Origin: Pelomonas sp937871895
GTDB lineage: Bacteria > Pseudomonadota > Gammaproteobacteria > Burkholderiales > Burkholderiaceae_C
NCBI RefSeq assembly: GCF_046348265.1
Contig: NZ_JAXMEO010000013.1
Length of the DNA: 64,000 nucleotides
Direction: 5' to 3' (one strand)
Numbering within the stretch: position 1 is the stretch's first letter; each line of letters starts with the position of its first letter. The notes under the pieces were generated by a model, which saw only the letters and a program-made list of their open reading frames with translations, was not told where the DNA came from and did no database searches. Position numbers and translations under genes: made by a program. This document shows, piece after piece, positions 23,951-32,799 of the stretch.

Positions 23951-25597
23951 CGCGAAGTCCGCCAGGCGCGAGCGCTCGCCGCGCGCCAGCGTGACGTGGC
24001 CGCTGTGGGCCCAGCCCTTGAAGCGGTCCACGGCAAAGGTCAGGCCCGAGCTGCCCTCGGTCAGGTAGGGCGTGTCGATCTGCGCCAGGTTGCCCAGGCA
24101 GACGATCTTGGTACCCGGGCCGGCGCGCGTCACCAGGGTCTTCATCTGCTTGGGCGTCAGGTTCTGCGCCTCGTCGATGATGAGGTACTTGTTCAGGAAG
24201 GTGCGCCCGCGCATGAAGTTCAGGCTCTTGATCTTGATCTTGCTGCGCACCAGGTCGTTGGTGGCCGCACGGCCCCATTCGCCGGCACCGCTGTCGCCCC
24301 GGGCCAGCACTTCGAGGTTGTCGTCGAGGGCGCCCATCCAGGGGCTCATCTTTTCTTCCTCGGTGCCGGGCAGGAAGCCGATGTCCTCGCCCACCGGCAC
24401 CGTCACGCGGGTGACGATGATCTCGGTGTAGCGGCGCTCATCCAGCACCTGCGAGAGGCCGGCAGCGAGGGTCATCAACGTCTTGCCCGTGCCGGCCGTG
24501 CCGGTGAGTGTGACGAAGTCGCATTCCGGATCCATCAGCAGGTTGAGCGCGAAGTTCTGTTCGCGGTTGCGCGCGGCCACGCCCCAGACGGCATGCTTCT
24601 GGTGGCCATAGTCCTTCAGCGTCTTGAGCACGGCTGACTTGCCAGTGATTTCGGTCACCTTGGCATAGAGCGGCGTGGCGCCCGGCGCTTCGAGGTAGAC
24701 GAGCTGGTTGATCAGCAGCGAGGGCACCAGGGGCCCGCTGATCCGGTAGAAGGTCGTGCCACCTTGCTGCCAGCTCTCCATGGTCTTGCCATGGCGTTCC
24801 CAGAAGTCGGCCGGCAGGGCCTGGACGCCGGTGTAGAGCAGGTCGGAGTCTTCGAGGGCCTTGTCGTTGCGATAGTCCTCGGCAGGCAGGCCCAGCGCGC
24901 GGGCCTTGATGCGCATGTTGATGTCTTTGGACACCAGCACGACTTCGCGGCCAGGCTGCTGGTCCTTCAGCGACTGGACGACGGCCAGGATCTGGTTGTC
25001 GGCCTTGCCTTGGGGCAGAGCCTGGGGCAGGGTGGCGTTGATCGGCGTGGTCTGGAAGAACAGCCGGCCCAGGGCCTCACGGTGGCCGGTCGAGCCAAGC
25101 GGCAGGCCCTTGACCATTTCCTCGACGCCTGCGCCCTCCAGGCTGGCGGCCAGGGTGTCCAGGTCGCGGCTGACCTGGCGCACATTGCGCGCCACTTCGG
25201 TCATGCCCTTTTTGTGCCCGTCCAGCTCTTCCAGCGTGATCATGGGCAGGAAGACGTCGTGCTCTTCGAAGCGGAAGATGCACATCGGGTCGTGCATCAA
25301 CACATTGGTGTCGAGCACGAAGAGCTTGGTCGGGCCAGTGGGCTTGCGGCTGCGGGTGCCGCTGGCCGCCTTGGGTGCCGTCGCAGGCTTGGACGGCTTG
25401 GCTGTTTTGGCCTGGGTGGCGGAGGCACCACCGGCGGCACGGGCCACGGGCGTTGGCAGTTGCACCACCTCGGCGGTGGCTGCCACGGGCGGCGGCGTGG
25501 CCGGCGGCTCGTTCAGTGGGGTGGGAGACAGGTCGTTCGCGTAGGAAGAGACGTCGAGACGGGAGGCGCGTTGTTTCGGGGCTTTCGGCAGTGGCAT
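23936..25597 (-). CDS. PhoH2-type PIN-PhoH ATPase
   Basis: A 553-aa fusion of an N-terminal PIN ribonuclease domain with a PhoH ATPase, the PhoH2/YlaK arrangement associated with ATP-dependent RNA unwinding and cleavage. Residues 1-88 are a Pro/Ala-rich, probably disordered leader. The PIN domain starts at KLFVLDTNVLMHDP (91-104) with acidic residues in TLEELDGHKKG and VVLVSKDINMR. The Walker A motif GTAGTGKT lies at about 366-373 and Walker B LIIDEAQN near 475. Other PhoH2 proteins are encoded beside a small antitoxin-like protein; none was seen here. The gene follows bcp on the same strand but is separated from it by an intrinsic terminator. Confidence 0.93.
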   Translation of the reverse strand: MPLPKAPKQRASRLDVSSYANDLSPTPLNEPPATPPPVAATAEVVQLPTPVARAAGGASATQAKTAKPSKPATAPKAASGTRSRKPTGPTKLFVLDTNVLMHDPMCIFRFEEHDVFLPMITLEELDGHKKGMTEVARNVRQVSRDLDTLAASLEGAGVEEMVKGLPLGSTGHREALGRLFFQTTPINATLPQALPQGKADNQILAVVQSLKDQQPGREVVLVSKDINMRIKARALGLPAEDYRNDKALEDSDLLYTGVQALPADFWERHGKTMESWQQGGTTFYRISGPLVPSLLINQLVYLEAPGATPLYAKVTEITGKSAVLKTLKDYGHQKHAVWGVAARNREQNFALNLLMDPECDFVTLTGTAGTGKTLMTLAAGLSQVLDERRYTEIIVTRVTVPVGEDIGFLPGTEEEKMSPWMGALDDNLEVLARGDSGAGEWGRAATNDLVRSKIKIKSLNFMRGRTFLNKYLIIDEAQNLTPKQMKTLVTRAGPGTKIVCLGNLAQIDTPYLTEGSSGLTFAVDRFKGWAHSGHVTLARGERSRLADFASEVL

Positions 25598-25643
25598 GGA
25601 TCAGTGCAAATCGAAGGCACCCCACGCGATCCCGACCCTGAAA

Positions 25644-25679
25644 AGCAAAAAGCCGCGCAAGATGAGCGCGGCTTTTGCT
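25644..25679 (-). terminator. Rho-independent terminator downstream of bcp
   Basis: A perfect 11-bp stem (25648-25658 with 25666-25676) and seven-base loop. Read on the minus strand it ends in GCGCGGC followed by TTTTTGCTTTT. It lies 65 bases beyond the bcp stop and before the phoH start, so it should end bcp transcription. The symmetric A and T tracts mean it could also work on the plus strand. Confidence 0.85.
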
Positions 25680-25744
25680 GGAGGCGGCGAGATTTCGACT
25701 CGGGGCATGCTTTGATTATGCACATGCCCTGTGGCGCGAATGCT

Positions 25745-26224
25745 TCAGGCCGCTTCCTTCTTGAGAGATTTCACGGCCTTCAGGACTTCGTCCACATGGC
25801 CGGCCACCTTGATGCCGCGCCATTCGCCCACCAGCACGCCCGTGGGGCTGATCAGGAAGGTCGAGCGCTCGATGCCCTTGACCTTCTTGCCGTACATGAT
25901 CTTGTTCTTGACCACGCCGAACATGTGGCAGAGCTTTTCTTCGGTGTCGGCAATCAGCTCAAACGGCAGTTCAAGCGACTGCTTGAAGGCGTTGTGCGAA
26001 GCCATGTTGTCGCGCGAGACGCCGAAGACCACGGCGCCGGCTTTGACAAAGTCCTTGTGCCGATCACGGAACTGCATGGCTTCCGTCGTGCAGCCCGGCG
26101 TGTTGTCCTTGGGATAGAAGTACAGCACCACGGAACGGCCGAGGAAGGCCTTGTCAGTGAACTTCACACCGCCGGTGGCCAGGGCCTCAATTTCCGGTAG
26201 CTGTTTGTTGAGCGAAGGCGTCAT
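25745..26224 (-). CDS. bcp: Thioredoxin-dependent peroxiredoxin (BCP/PrxQ family)
   Basis: A 159-aa peroxiredoxin that reduces hydrogen and organic peroxides in the cytoplasm. The peroxidatic Cys45 sits in the canonical PKDNTPGCTTEA context. The position five residues on, where many PrxQ proteins carry the resolving Cys, is Met here. Another Cys lies in EKLCHMFGV, as in E. coli-type members, so it may use that residue or act as a 1-Cys enzyme. The ATG at 26224 gives the standard N-terminus; upstream in-frame codons run through the promoter. It lies between an Mth938-domain gene and phoH on the same strand, with its own -10 element and terminator. Confidence 0.93.
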   Translation of the reverse strand: MTPSLNKQLPEIEALATGGVKFTDKAFLGRSVVLYFYPKDNTPGCTTEAMQFRDRHKDFVKAGAVVFGVSRDNMASHNAFKQSLELPFELIADTEEKLCHMFGVVKNKIMYGKKVKGIERSTFLISPTGVLVGEWRGIKVAGHVDEVLKAVKSLKKEAA

Positions 26225-26294
26225 GAGGAGTGCGGCAAGGGTGGGCCAGATGATCGACAGCTCGTGGCCGCCGCTCGGGAGGCAATAGCCAGCA

Positions 26295-26300
26295 ATTATA
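26295..26300 (-). promoter_or_regulatory. Perfect TATAAT -10 hexamer upstream of bcp
   Basis: On the minus strand a consensus TATAAT lies 70 bases before the bcp ATG, within the 214-base gap after the Mth938-domain gene. No good -35 is found at 16-18 bases; a TTGGGA lies somewhat too far upstream. A regulator binding site could compensate, but no OxyR motif was recognised. Confidence 0.45.
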
Positions 26301-26438
26301 GGCGAGCACGGCCTTATGCGTACTCCCAAGATTCACATTGCCGGTGCGGCGGTGCCTCGGACTGGGTGCCGGGCCCTGTGCGCACCGATGCGGTGCGATC
26401 TGGTGGACTGCGCCGGACAGTCCCGCTAGCAGTCTGTC

Positions 26439-26816
26439 TCAGGCCGTCTCGATCAGCAGGGCCGCCACCACCCGGCGGCGCTCGCTGGCGAGCACGTTGT
26501 AGGTGCGGCAGGCGGCCGCCAGGTCCATGGTTTCCAGGCCGACGCGGGCCTGCACCAGGGCACGCCACTGGTTCGGGCGAGCAAAACGCAGCCGGTTGCC
26601 GCTGCCAAACACCACCAGTTCAGGGTCGCCCACCAACAGCGCCTCAAAGTCAGCGGGCTGCAGATCCTCGAAGCGCGTGGGCCGCCAGCGCAGCACCTCG
26701 CCTTGACGCGGCACGATCAGGCTGTGGCTGTAGAGCTGCCCGTTCACCCAGATGCCTTGGGCGTCGTGGCGGTGGATGTTGTTGCTGTCGCTGACATCGT
26801 CGGGCTGGAATTTCAT
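26439..26816 (-). CDS. Mth938-like domain protein (DUF498/NDUFAF3 family)
   Basis: A 125-aa protein of the Mth938/DUF498 family, whose eukaryotic relative NDUFAF3 helps assemble respiratory complex I. The bacterial role is unclear. Hallmarks are IWVNGQLYSHSLIV near the N-terminus, the PELVVFGSGNRLRF strand-turn, and the MDLAAACRTYNVLASERRRVVAALL helix and strand at the C-terminus. The ATG at 26816 matches family starts (MKFQPD). The open frame extends upstream, but that extension has no family similarity. It is divergent from the alaA gene, 127 bases away. Confidence 0.88.
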   Translation of the reverse strand: MKFQPDDVSDSNNIHRHDAQGIWVNGQLYSHSLIVPRQGEVLRWRPTRFEDLQPADFEALLVGDPELVVFGSGNRLRFARPNQWRALVQARVGLETMDLAAACRTYNVLASERRRVVAALLIETA

Positions 26817-26943
26817 GCCGCGAGTGTCGCAAAGACCATGGCTGACACCTCGTCTGGCGAAGGGCGAGGGTTCGCCTCCCACGTAAACTTGAGGGTTGCT
26901 GCGCCGCAGCCTCACGCTTTTCGGAAAGCCCCAGGAGCCTCCT

Positions 26944-28170
26944 TTGAAACCCCTCGTCAAATCCAGCAAGCTCGCCAGCGTCAGCTACGACATCCGTGGC
27001 CCGGTGCTGGACAAGGCGCGCCAGATGGAGGAAGAGGGTCAGAAGATCATCAAGCTGAACATCGGCAACGTCGCCGCCTTCGGCCTGATGCCGCCGGACG
27101 AGATCGTGCAGGACATGATCCGCAACCTGCCGGACGCCGCCGGCTACACCGACAGCAAGGGACTCTTCGCGCCGCGCAAAGCCGTCGTGCACTACACGCA
27201 GCAGCAGGGCGTCAAAGGCGTGTCTGTGGACGATGTCTACCTGGGCAATGGCGCGTCCGAGCTGATCCAGATGGCGATGAACGCCCTGGTCAACGACGGC
27301 GACGAGATCCTGATCCCGGCGCCCGATTTCCCGCTCTACACGGCGGTGGTGGGCCTCTCGGGCGGCCGTCCGGTGCACTACCTGTGCGACGAAGGCGCGG
27401 GCTGGTTGCCTGACCTTGGCGACATCGAGTCCAAGATCACGCCCCGCACGCGCGGCATCATCGTCTGCAACCCCAACAACCCGACCGGCGCCCTCTACCC
27501 GCCGGACCTGCTGCTGGGCATCATCGAGATCGCCCGCAAGCACGGCCTCGTGATCTTTGCCGACGAGATCTACGACAAGACCCTCTACGACGGCAACGTC
27601 CACGTCAGCATGGCCAGCCTCGCGGATGACGTGCTCTTCGTGACCTTCAACGGCCTCTCCAAGAACTACCGCTCCTGCGGTTACCGCGCCGGCTGGATGG
27701 TGGTCAGCGGCGAGAAGCGCCACGCCCGCGACTACATCGAGGGCCTGAACATGCTGGCCTCGCTGCGCCTGTGCTCCAACACGCCGGGCCAGCTCGCCAT
27801 CCAGACCGCGCTGGGCGGCTACCAAAGCATCAAGGACCTCGTCGCCCCCACCGGCCGCCTGTGCCGCCAGCGCGATCTGGCCCACGAGCTGATGTCGGCC
27901 ATCCCCGGCGTCAGCGTCGTCAAGCCGAAGGCTGCGCTCTACATGTTCCCGCGCCTCGACCCCAAGATCTACCCGATCCAGGACGACCAGCAGTTCGCCT
28001 ACGAGCTGCTGGCCGAAGAGAAGGTGTTGATCGTCCAGGGCACGGGCTTCAACTGGGTGGCGCCGGATCACTTCCGGCTCGTCTTCCTGCCCAATGTCGA
28101 TGACCTGCGCGAGGCCATCGGCCGCATCGAGCGTTTCCTGGCCGGCTATCGCCGCCGTCATTCCTCCTGA
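26944..28170 (+). CDS. alaA: AlaA-type pyridoxal-phosphate aminotransferase
   Basis: A 408-aa class I aminotransferase closely matching the AlaA/YfbQ glutamate-pyruvate transaminase group. Seen are RGPVLDKARQMEEEG near the N-terminus, the YTDSKG and NGASELIQMAM motifs, CNPNNPTGALYP, the FADEIYD aspartate, and the PLP lysine in NGLSKNYRSCGYRAGW. A TTG start at 26944 is chosen. AGGAG lies eight bases upstream, and the next residues KPLVKSSKLA align with the usual MKPxxKSSKL start; no ATG fits. A TAAACT -10-like element lies at 26884-26889. It precedes hom by 22 bases, so alaA-hom-thrC form an alanine/threonine biosynthesis run, an order common in Burkholderiales. Confidence 0.93.
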   Translation: MKPLVKSSKLASVSYDIRGPVLDKARQMEEEGQKIIKLNIGNVAAFGLMPPDEIVQDMIRNLPDAAGYTDSKGLFAPRKAVVHYTQQQGVKGVSVDDVYLGNGASELIQMAMNALVNDGDEILIPAPDFPLYTAVVGLSGGRPVHYLCDEGAGWLPDLGDIESKITPRTRGIIVCNPNNPTGALYPPDLLLGIIEIARKHGLVIFADEIYDKTLYDGNVHVSMASLADDVLFVTFNGLSKNYRSCGYRAGWMVVSGEKRHARDYIEGLNMLASLRLCSNTPGQLAIQTALGGYQSIKDLVAPTGRLCRQRDLAHELMSAIPGVSVVKPKAALYMFPRLDPKIYPIQDDQQFAYELLAEEKVLIVQGTGFNWVAPDHFRLVFLPNVDDLREAIGRIERFLAGYRRRHSS

Positions 28171-28192
28171 GCTTTTCTCTCCCCCTTTGACC

Positions 28193-29512
28193 ATGCAATC
28201 CATCAAGGTCGGCCTCATCGGCTTCGGCACCGTCGGCAGCGGCACGCTGCACGTTCTGCAACGCAACCAGGCCGAGATCCGCGGCCGGGCCGGCCGTGGC
28301 ATTGAGCTCGCGATGATTGCTGCCCGCAATGCCGAGCGCGCCAAGGTCATCCAGGCGCAGGTGGGCGACAGCATCCCCGTCACCGCTGACGCGACTGAAC
28401 TCGTCAACCGCGCGGACATCGACATCGTCGTCGAGCTGATCGGCGGCATGGAACCGGCCAAGAGCCTGGTGTTGCAGGCCATCGCCAACGGCAAGCACGT
28501 CGTCACCGCCAACAAGGCCTTGCTGGCCGTGCATGGCACCGAGATCTTTGAAGCCGCGCGCGCCAAGGGCGTGGTCGTGGCTTACGAGGCCGCCGTGGCC
28601 GGGGGCATTCCCATCATCAAGGCGCTGCGCGAAGGCCTCGCGGCCAATCGCATCCAGTGGCTGGCCGGCATCATCAACGGCACGACCAACTTCATCCTGT
28701 CCGAGATGCGCGGCAAGGGCCTGGACTTCGGCACCGTGCTGAAGGAAGCCCAGCGCCTCGGCTACGCCGAAGCCGACCCCACCTTCGACATCGAAGGCGT
28801 GGACGCCGCCCACAAGCTGACGCTGATGAGCGCCATCGCCTTTGGCGTGCCGGTGCAGTTCGACAAGGCCCACATCGAGGGCATCAGCAAGCTGCAGGCG
28901 GCCGACATCAAGTACGCCGAGCAGCTCGGCTACCGCATCAAGCTGCTCGGCATCACGCGCCGCCGTGAGAACGGCATCGAGCTGCGCGTCCATCCGACGC
29001 TGATCCCGTCGACGCGCCTCGTTGCCAACGTCGAAGGCGCGATGAACGCCGTCGTCGTGCACGGCGACGCCGTGGGCAGCACACTGTTCTACGGCAAGGG
29101 CGCCGGCGCCGAGCCCACGGCCTCGGCCGTCGTGGCCGACCTGGTTGACGTGACCCGCCTCGCCACGGCCGACCCCGACCACCGCGTGCCTTACCTCGCC
29201 TTCCAGCCCGATGCCATCACCGACACCCCGGTGCTGCCCATCAACGAGGTGCAGACCGCCTTCTACCTGCGCCTCGTCGTCGCCGACCAGGCCGGCGTGC
29301 TGGCCCGCATCACCACCATCCTGGCCGAGCACGACATCTCCATCGACGCCGTGCTGCAGCGCGAATCCGCCGAAGGCGAGCGCCAGACCGACGTGATCAT
29401 CCTGACCCACGACACCATTGAAGGCCGCATGGCCGACGCCCTTGCAAAGATGCAAGCCCTTTCCACCGTGCTGGCTCCCATCGTCAAGCTGCGCAAGGAA
29501 GAGTTGGCCTGA
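28193..29512 (+). CDS. hom: Homoserine dehydrogenase
   Basis: A 439-aa enzyme reducing aspartate semialdehyde to homoserine with NAD(P)H, the branch point to threonine and methionine. The N-terminal Rossmann fold has VGLIGFGTVGSG (6-17). The catalytic domain carries VVTANKALLA, the AGIINGTTNFIL signature and the EADPTFDIEGVDAAHK segment with the catalytic Asp/Lys region. A C-terminal ACT domain (about 360-435, YLRLVVADQAGVLARITTIL) is expected to give threonine feedback inhibition. The ATG at 28193 is the family start. thrC begins five bases after the stop. Confidence 0.97.
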   Translation: MQSIKVGLIGFGTVGSGTLHVLQRNQAEIRGRAGRGIELAMIAARNAERAKVIQAQVGDSIPVTADATELVNRADIDIVVELIGGMEPAKSLVLQAIANGKHVVTANKALLAVHGTEIFEAARAKGVVVAYEAAVAGGIPIIKALREGLAANRIQWLAGIINGTTNFILSEMRGKGLDFGTVLKEAQRLGYAEADPTFDIEGVDAAHKLTLMSAIAFGVPVQFDKAHIEGISKLQAADIKYAEQLGYRIKLLGITRRRENGIELRVHPTLIPSTRLVANVEGAMNAVVVHGDAVGSTLFYGKGAGAEPTASAVVADLVDVTRLATADPDHRVPYLAFQPDAITDTPVLPINEVQTAFYLRLVVADQAGVLARITTILAEHDISIDAVLQRESAEGERQTDVIILTHDTIEGRMADALAKMQALSTVLAPIVKLRKEELA

Positions 29513-29517
29513 TCCCG

Positions 29518-30912
29518 ATGAAGTACCTCAGTACCCGTGGCGACGCCACGCTCCGCAGCTTCTCCGACATCCTGCTCGAAGGCCTGGCGCCCGATGGCGG
29601 CCTCTACCTGCCGGCCAGCTACCCCAAGGTCAATGCCGCCACGCTCAAGCGCTGGCGCGGCCTGGCCTATGCCGACCTGGCCTTCGAGATCCTCTCGCTC
29701 TACATCGACGACATCCCCGCCGAGGACTTGCGCGCGCTGACCCTGAAGGTCTACACGCCCGAGGTTTTTGGCACCCAGGAGATCGTCCCGCTGACCCGCC
29801 TCGGCGCCAGCGGCATCGCCCTCGAAGCCCTGTCCAACGGCCCCACGCTGGCCTTCAAGGACATGGCCATGCAGTTGCTTGGCGCGCTGTTCGAGTACGA
29901 GCTCGGCCGCCGTGGCGAGACGCTCAACATCCTCGGCGCCACCTCGGGCGACACCGGCAGCGCGGCCGAGTACGCGATGAAGGGCAAGAAGGGCGTCAAC
30001 GTCTTCATGCTCAGCCCCCACGGCCGCATGAGCCCCTTCCAGCAGGCCCAGATGTTCAGCCTGCAGGACGCCAACATCCACAACCTCGCGGTCGAGGGCG
30101 TGTTCGACGACTGCCAGGACATCGTCAAGGCCGTCAGCAACGACCTCGACTTCAAGCGCAAGTGGCGCATCGGCACGGTCAACTCGATCAACTGGGCCCG
30201 CCTGCTGGCCCAGGTTGTCTACTACTTTGCGGGCTATTTCCAGGCGACGAAGAGCAACGCCGAGAAGGTCTCCTTCTGCGTGCCCAGCGGCAACTTCGGC
30301 AACGTCTGCGCCGGCCATGTGGCTCGCATGATGGGCTTGCCGATTGGCCGCCTGATCGTCGCGACGAATGAGAACGACGTGCTCGACGAGTTCTTCCGCA
30401 CCGGCGGCTACCGCCCGCGCGGCGCGGCCGAGACGCACGAGACCTCCAGCCCCTCGATGGACATCTCCAAAGCCAGCAATTTCGAGCGCTTCATCGCCGA
30501 CCTGCTGGGCCGCAATGGCGATGCCGTCAAGGCCCGCTTCAGCGCCAGCAGCTTCACGCTCTCGGCCGAAGAGCGCGCCAAGATTGCCGACTTCGGCTTC
30601 ACCTCCGGCCGCAGCACGCACGCCGACCGCGTGGCCACCATCCAGCGCTGCCATGCAGAGTTCGGAGTGATCATTGACCCGCACACGGCCGATGGCTTGA
30701 AGGTGGCGCTTGAGAAGCGCGACCCGGGCGAAACGGTGATCGTGCTTGAGACTGCTCTGCCCGCCAAGTTCGAGGCCACCATCCAGGAAGCCCTGAACCA
30801 GCCCGCCCCGCGCCCCAAGGGCTTCGAGGGCATCGAGGCCCTGCCCAAGCGCTTCCAGGTCGTGCCGGCCGAGGTCGCCACCATCAAGGCCTACATCGCT
30901 GACCATGCCTGA
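29518..30912 (+). CDS. thrC: Threonine synthase
   Basis: A 464-aa PLP enzyme converting O-phosphohomoserine to threonine. The N-terminal MKYLSTRG, the PLP-binding Lys114 in PTLAFKDMAMQ, the phosphate-cup ATSGDTGSAAE and the SINWARLLAQ motif are all present. The length is typical of the bacterial fold with the extra N-terminal domain. The last eight bases overlap the start of moeA. It follows hom almost directly, so the two threonine genes are co-transcribed and read on into moeA. Confidence 0.97.
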   Translation: MKYLSTRGDATLRSFSDILLEGLAPDGGLYLPASYPKVNAATLKRWRGLAYADLAFEILSLYIDDIPAEDLRALTLKVYTPEVFGTQEIVPLTRLGASGIALEALSNGPTLAFKDMAMQLLGALFEYELGRRGETLNILGATSGDTGSAAEYAMKGKKGVNVFMLSPHGRMSPFQQAQMFSLQDANIHNLAVEGVFDDCQDIVKAVSNDLDFKRKWRIGTVNSINWARLLAQVVYYFAGYFQATKSNAEKVSFCVPSGNFGNVCAGHVARMMGLPIGRLIVATNENDVLDEFFRTGGYRPRGAAETHETSSPSMDISKASNFERFIADLLGRNGDAVKARFSASSFTLSAEERAKIADFGFTSGRSTHADRVATIQRCHAEFGVIIDPHTADGLKVALEKRDPGETVIVLETALPAKFEATIQEALNQPAPRPKGFEGIEALPKRFQVVPAEVATIKAYIADHA

Positions 30913-32098
30913 ACTGCTGGCGCTCGATGACGCACTCGCGCAGCTGCTGGACACCCTGCAGCCGCTGAGTGACACCGAGTGCCTGCCGACCAGCCAGGCC
31001 CTCGGCCGCGTGCTGGCGCGGGATGTGATCTCCGTCTGCGACGTGCCCCCGGCTGACAACTCGGCCATGGACGGCTACGCGCTGCGTGCTGCCGATGCGG
31101 GCCAGGAACTGCCGGTGACCCAGCGCATCCCTGCCGGCTCCGTGGGCCAACCGCTCGCGGCCGGCGAGGCGGCGCGCATCTTCACGGGTGCCCAGGTCCC
31201 GCCAGGGGCGGACGCCGTGGTGATGCAGGAGCAGACCGAGCTGGTGGACGGCCGCCTGCGCGTGCGCGCTGCCGTCAGCGCCGGCCAGCACATCCGCCGC
31301 CAAGGCGAAGACGTTCGGCAGGGCAGCGTGGTGCTGCCTGCCGGCACACGACTCAACCCCATGGGCCTCGGCCTCGCTGCGACGGCCGGTGCCGCCGACG
31401 TGGTGGTCTGCCGCCGCCCGCGCGCGGCGCTGTTCTCGACGGGTGATGAGCTCGTGATGCCCGGCGAGCCGCTGCCGCCCGGCGCCATCTACAACTCCAA
31501 CCGCTTCCTGCTGCGTGGCTTGCTTGAGGGCCTGGGCTGCGAGGTGCTCGACCTCGGCATCGTGCCCGACTCGCTCGACGCCACCCGCGCCGCGCTGCGC
31601 GAGGCCGCTGCCCAGGCTGACCTCATCGTCACCTCCGGCGGCGTCTCTGTCGGCGAGGAAGACCACCTGCGCCCCGCCGTGCAGGCCGAAGGCCAGCTCA
31701 CGCTCTGGGCCCTGGCGCTCAAGCCCGGCAAGCCCTTCGCCTTCGGCAAGGTCGGCGGCAGTTGGTACGTCGGCCTGCCCGGCAATCCAGTCTCCAGCCT
31801 CGTCACCTTCCTGTTGCTGGTGCGCCCGGCGGTGCTCAAGCTACAAGGCGCCACCGCGCTGCAACCGCGCAGCATGAACCTGCCGGCGGGCTTCGACTGG
31901 CCGCGCAGCGACACGCGCCGCGAGTTCATCCGCGTGCGCGTCGGCGCCGACGGCCGCCTGGAGCGCTTCGGCAACCAAAGCTCCGGCGTGCTCAGCTCGG
32001 CCGTCTGGGCCGATGGCCTTGCCGACCTCGCGCCCAACACGCCCTTCACGGCCGGCACGATGGTGCGCTTCATTCCCTTCTCGGAGCTGCTGGCGTGA
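30905..32098 (+). CDS. moeA: Molybdopterin molybdenumtransferase
   Basis: A 397-aa MoeA that inserts molybdate into adenylated molybdopterin. Motifs include NSAMDGYA (PADNSAMDGYALR) near residue 52, the IFTGAQVPPGADAVVMQE block, STGDEL near 180, the TSGGVSVGEEDH loop and the VGLPGNPVSS motif. A C-terminal domain of about 75 residues completes the four-domain fold. The ATG overlaps the thrC 3' end by eight bases. The stop TGA is shared with the GTG start of moaD, indicating translational coupling. Confidence 0.96.
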   Translation: MPELLALDDALAQLLDTLQPLSDTECLPTSQALGRVLARDVISVCDVPPADNSAMDGYALRAADAGQELPVTQRIPAGSVGQPLAAGEAARIFTGAQVPPGADAVVMQEQTELVDGRLRVRAAVSAGQHIRRQGEDVRQGSVVLPAGTRLNPMGLGLAATAGAADVVVCRRPRAALFSTGDELVMPGEPLPPGAIYNSNRFLLRGLLEGLGCEVLDLGIVPDSLDATRAALREAAAQADLIVTSGGVSVGEEDHLRPAVQAEGQLTLWALALKPGKPFAFGKVGGSWYVGLPGNPVSSLVTFLLLVRPAVLKLQGATALQPRSMNLPAGFDWPRSDTRREFIRVRVGADGRLERFGNQSSGVLSSAVWADGLADLAPNTPFTAGTMVRFIPFSELLA

Positions 32099-32352
32099 GC
32101 ATCACCGTGCGGCTCAAGTTCTTCGCCCGCCTGCGTGAGCAGCTGGGTGCGGACGGCGCGTTGCAGCTGCCCGAAGGCAGCACCGTCGGCCAAGCGCGAG
32201 ACGCGTTGCTGGCCCAAGGCGAACCCGCCGCCTCGGCCCTTGCGCGCGGCAAGGCCGTGCGCGCCGCGCTCAACCAAACGCTGTGCAACGAAGCGGCCGT
32301 CCTCCAGGACGGCGACGAACTCGCCTTCTTCCCGCCCGTCACTGGCGGCTAG
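32095..32352 (+). CDS. moaD: Molybdopterin synthase sulfur-carrier subunit
   Basis: An 85-aa ubiquitin-fold protein that carries the thiocarboxylate sulfur for molybdopterin synthesis. It ends in the required FPPVTGG double-glycine tail, activated by MoeB. A GTG start at 32095 overlaps the moeA stop (GTGA), and the residues that follow (SITVRLKFFARLREQL) match family N-termini. Its partner MoaE is usually the next gene; here moaE lies 7.7 kb away at 40068, with an unrelated block between them. Confidence 0.95.
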   Translation: MSITVRLKFFARLREQLGADGALQLPEGSTVGQARDALLAQGEPAASALARGKAVRAALNQTLCNEAAVLQDGDELAFFPPVTGG

Positions 32353-32354
32353 GC

Positions 32355-32729
32355 ATGCGAGGCCTGCACCTTACGGCCGACCTCAGCGGCTGCGACCCCG
32401 CCGCCCCCTGGATGACCTTCCCCGACGCACTCGCCGTGCTGTGCCGCACGGCGGTGGCTGCAAGTGGGCTCACCGGCGTGGCCGAACTCTTCCACCGCTT
32501 CGACCCTGCCGACGCGCAGAGCGGCATCACCGGCGTCATCCTGCTGGCCGAGTCTCACCTCGCCGTGCACACCTGGCCCGAGCTGGGCGGCGTAACGCTG
32601 GACGTGTACGTGTGCAACTACGGGGCGGACAACTCGGCCAAGGCCGAGGCTTTGATGTCTGCCTTGCTGGCTACGTTCCAGCCCACCAAAGTCAAGCGCA
32701 AGGCATTGCAGCGTGGCCAGGCAGCTTGA
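32355..32729 (+). CDS. speD: S-adenosylmethionine decarboxylase, prokaryotic class 1B
   Basis: A 124-aa proenzyme making decarboxylated AdoMet, the aminopropyl donor for spermidine. Self-cleavage is expected between Glu66 and Ser67 in LLAESHLAVHTWPE to give the pyruvoyl group. His72 and Cys87 (DVYVCNYG) fall at the same spacing as the catalytic residues of the Thermotoga enzyme. The ATG at 32355 follows moaD by two bases, so it is co-transcribed with moeA-moaD. Its natural partner, a spermidine-synthase-like gene, lies on the opposite strand at 35115-36683. Together they form a polyamine route within the inserted block. Confidence 0.93.
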   Translation: MRGLHLTADLSGCDPAAPWMTFPDALAVLCRTAVAASGLTGVAELFHRFDPADAQSGITGVILLAESHLAVHTWPELGGVTLDVYVCNYGADNSAKAEALMSALLATFQPTKVKRKALQRGQAA

Positions 32730-32799
32730 AGCTCCTGGTCCCAGTCGATTGCATATCATTCCCGCGTCTTCAATGCCCTTCTGTGAGGAGCGCCAGACC

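Noticed and set aside
25681..25710. Minus-strand sequence resembling the T-arm and acceptor 3' end of a tRNA or tmRNA (CGAG-loop-CTCG followed by CCGCCTCCA), next to a terminator
   Set aside because: The loop reads TCGAAAT instead of TTCGAAT, and no 5' half, anticodon arm or tmRNA body lies upstream; at most a degenerate attachment-site remnant.
26650..28566. 638-codon minus-strand open frame opposite alaA and hom
   Set aside because: Antisense to two well-conserved biosynthetic genes; no motifs.
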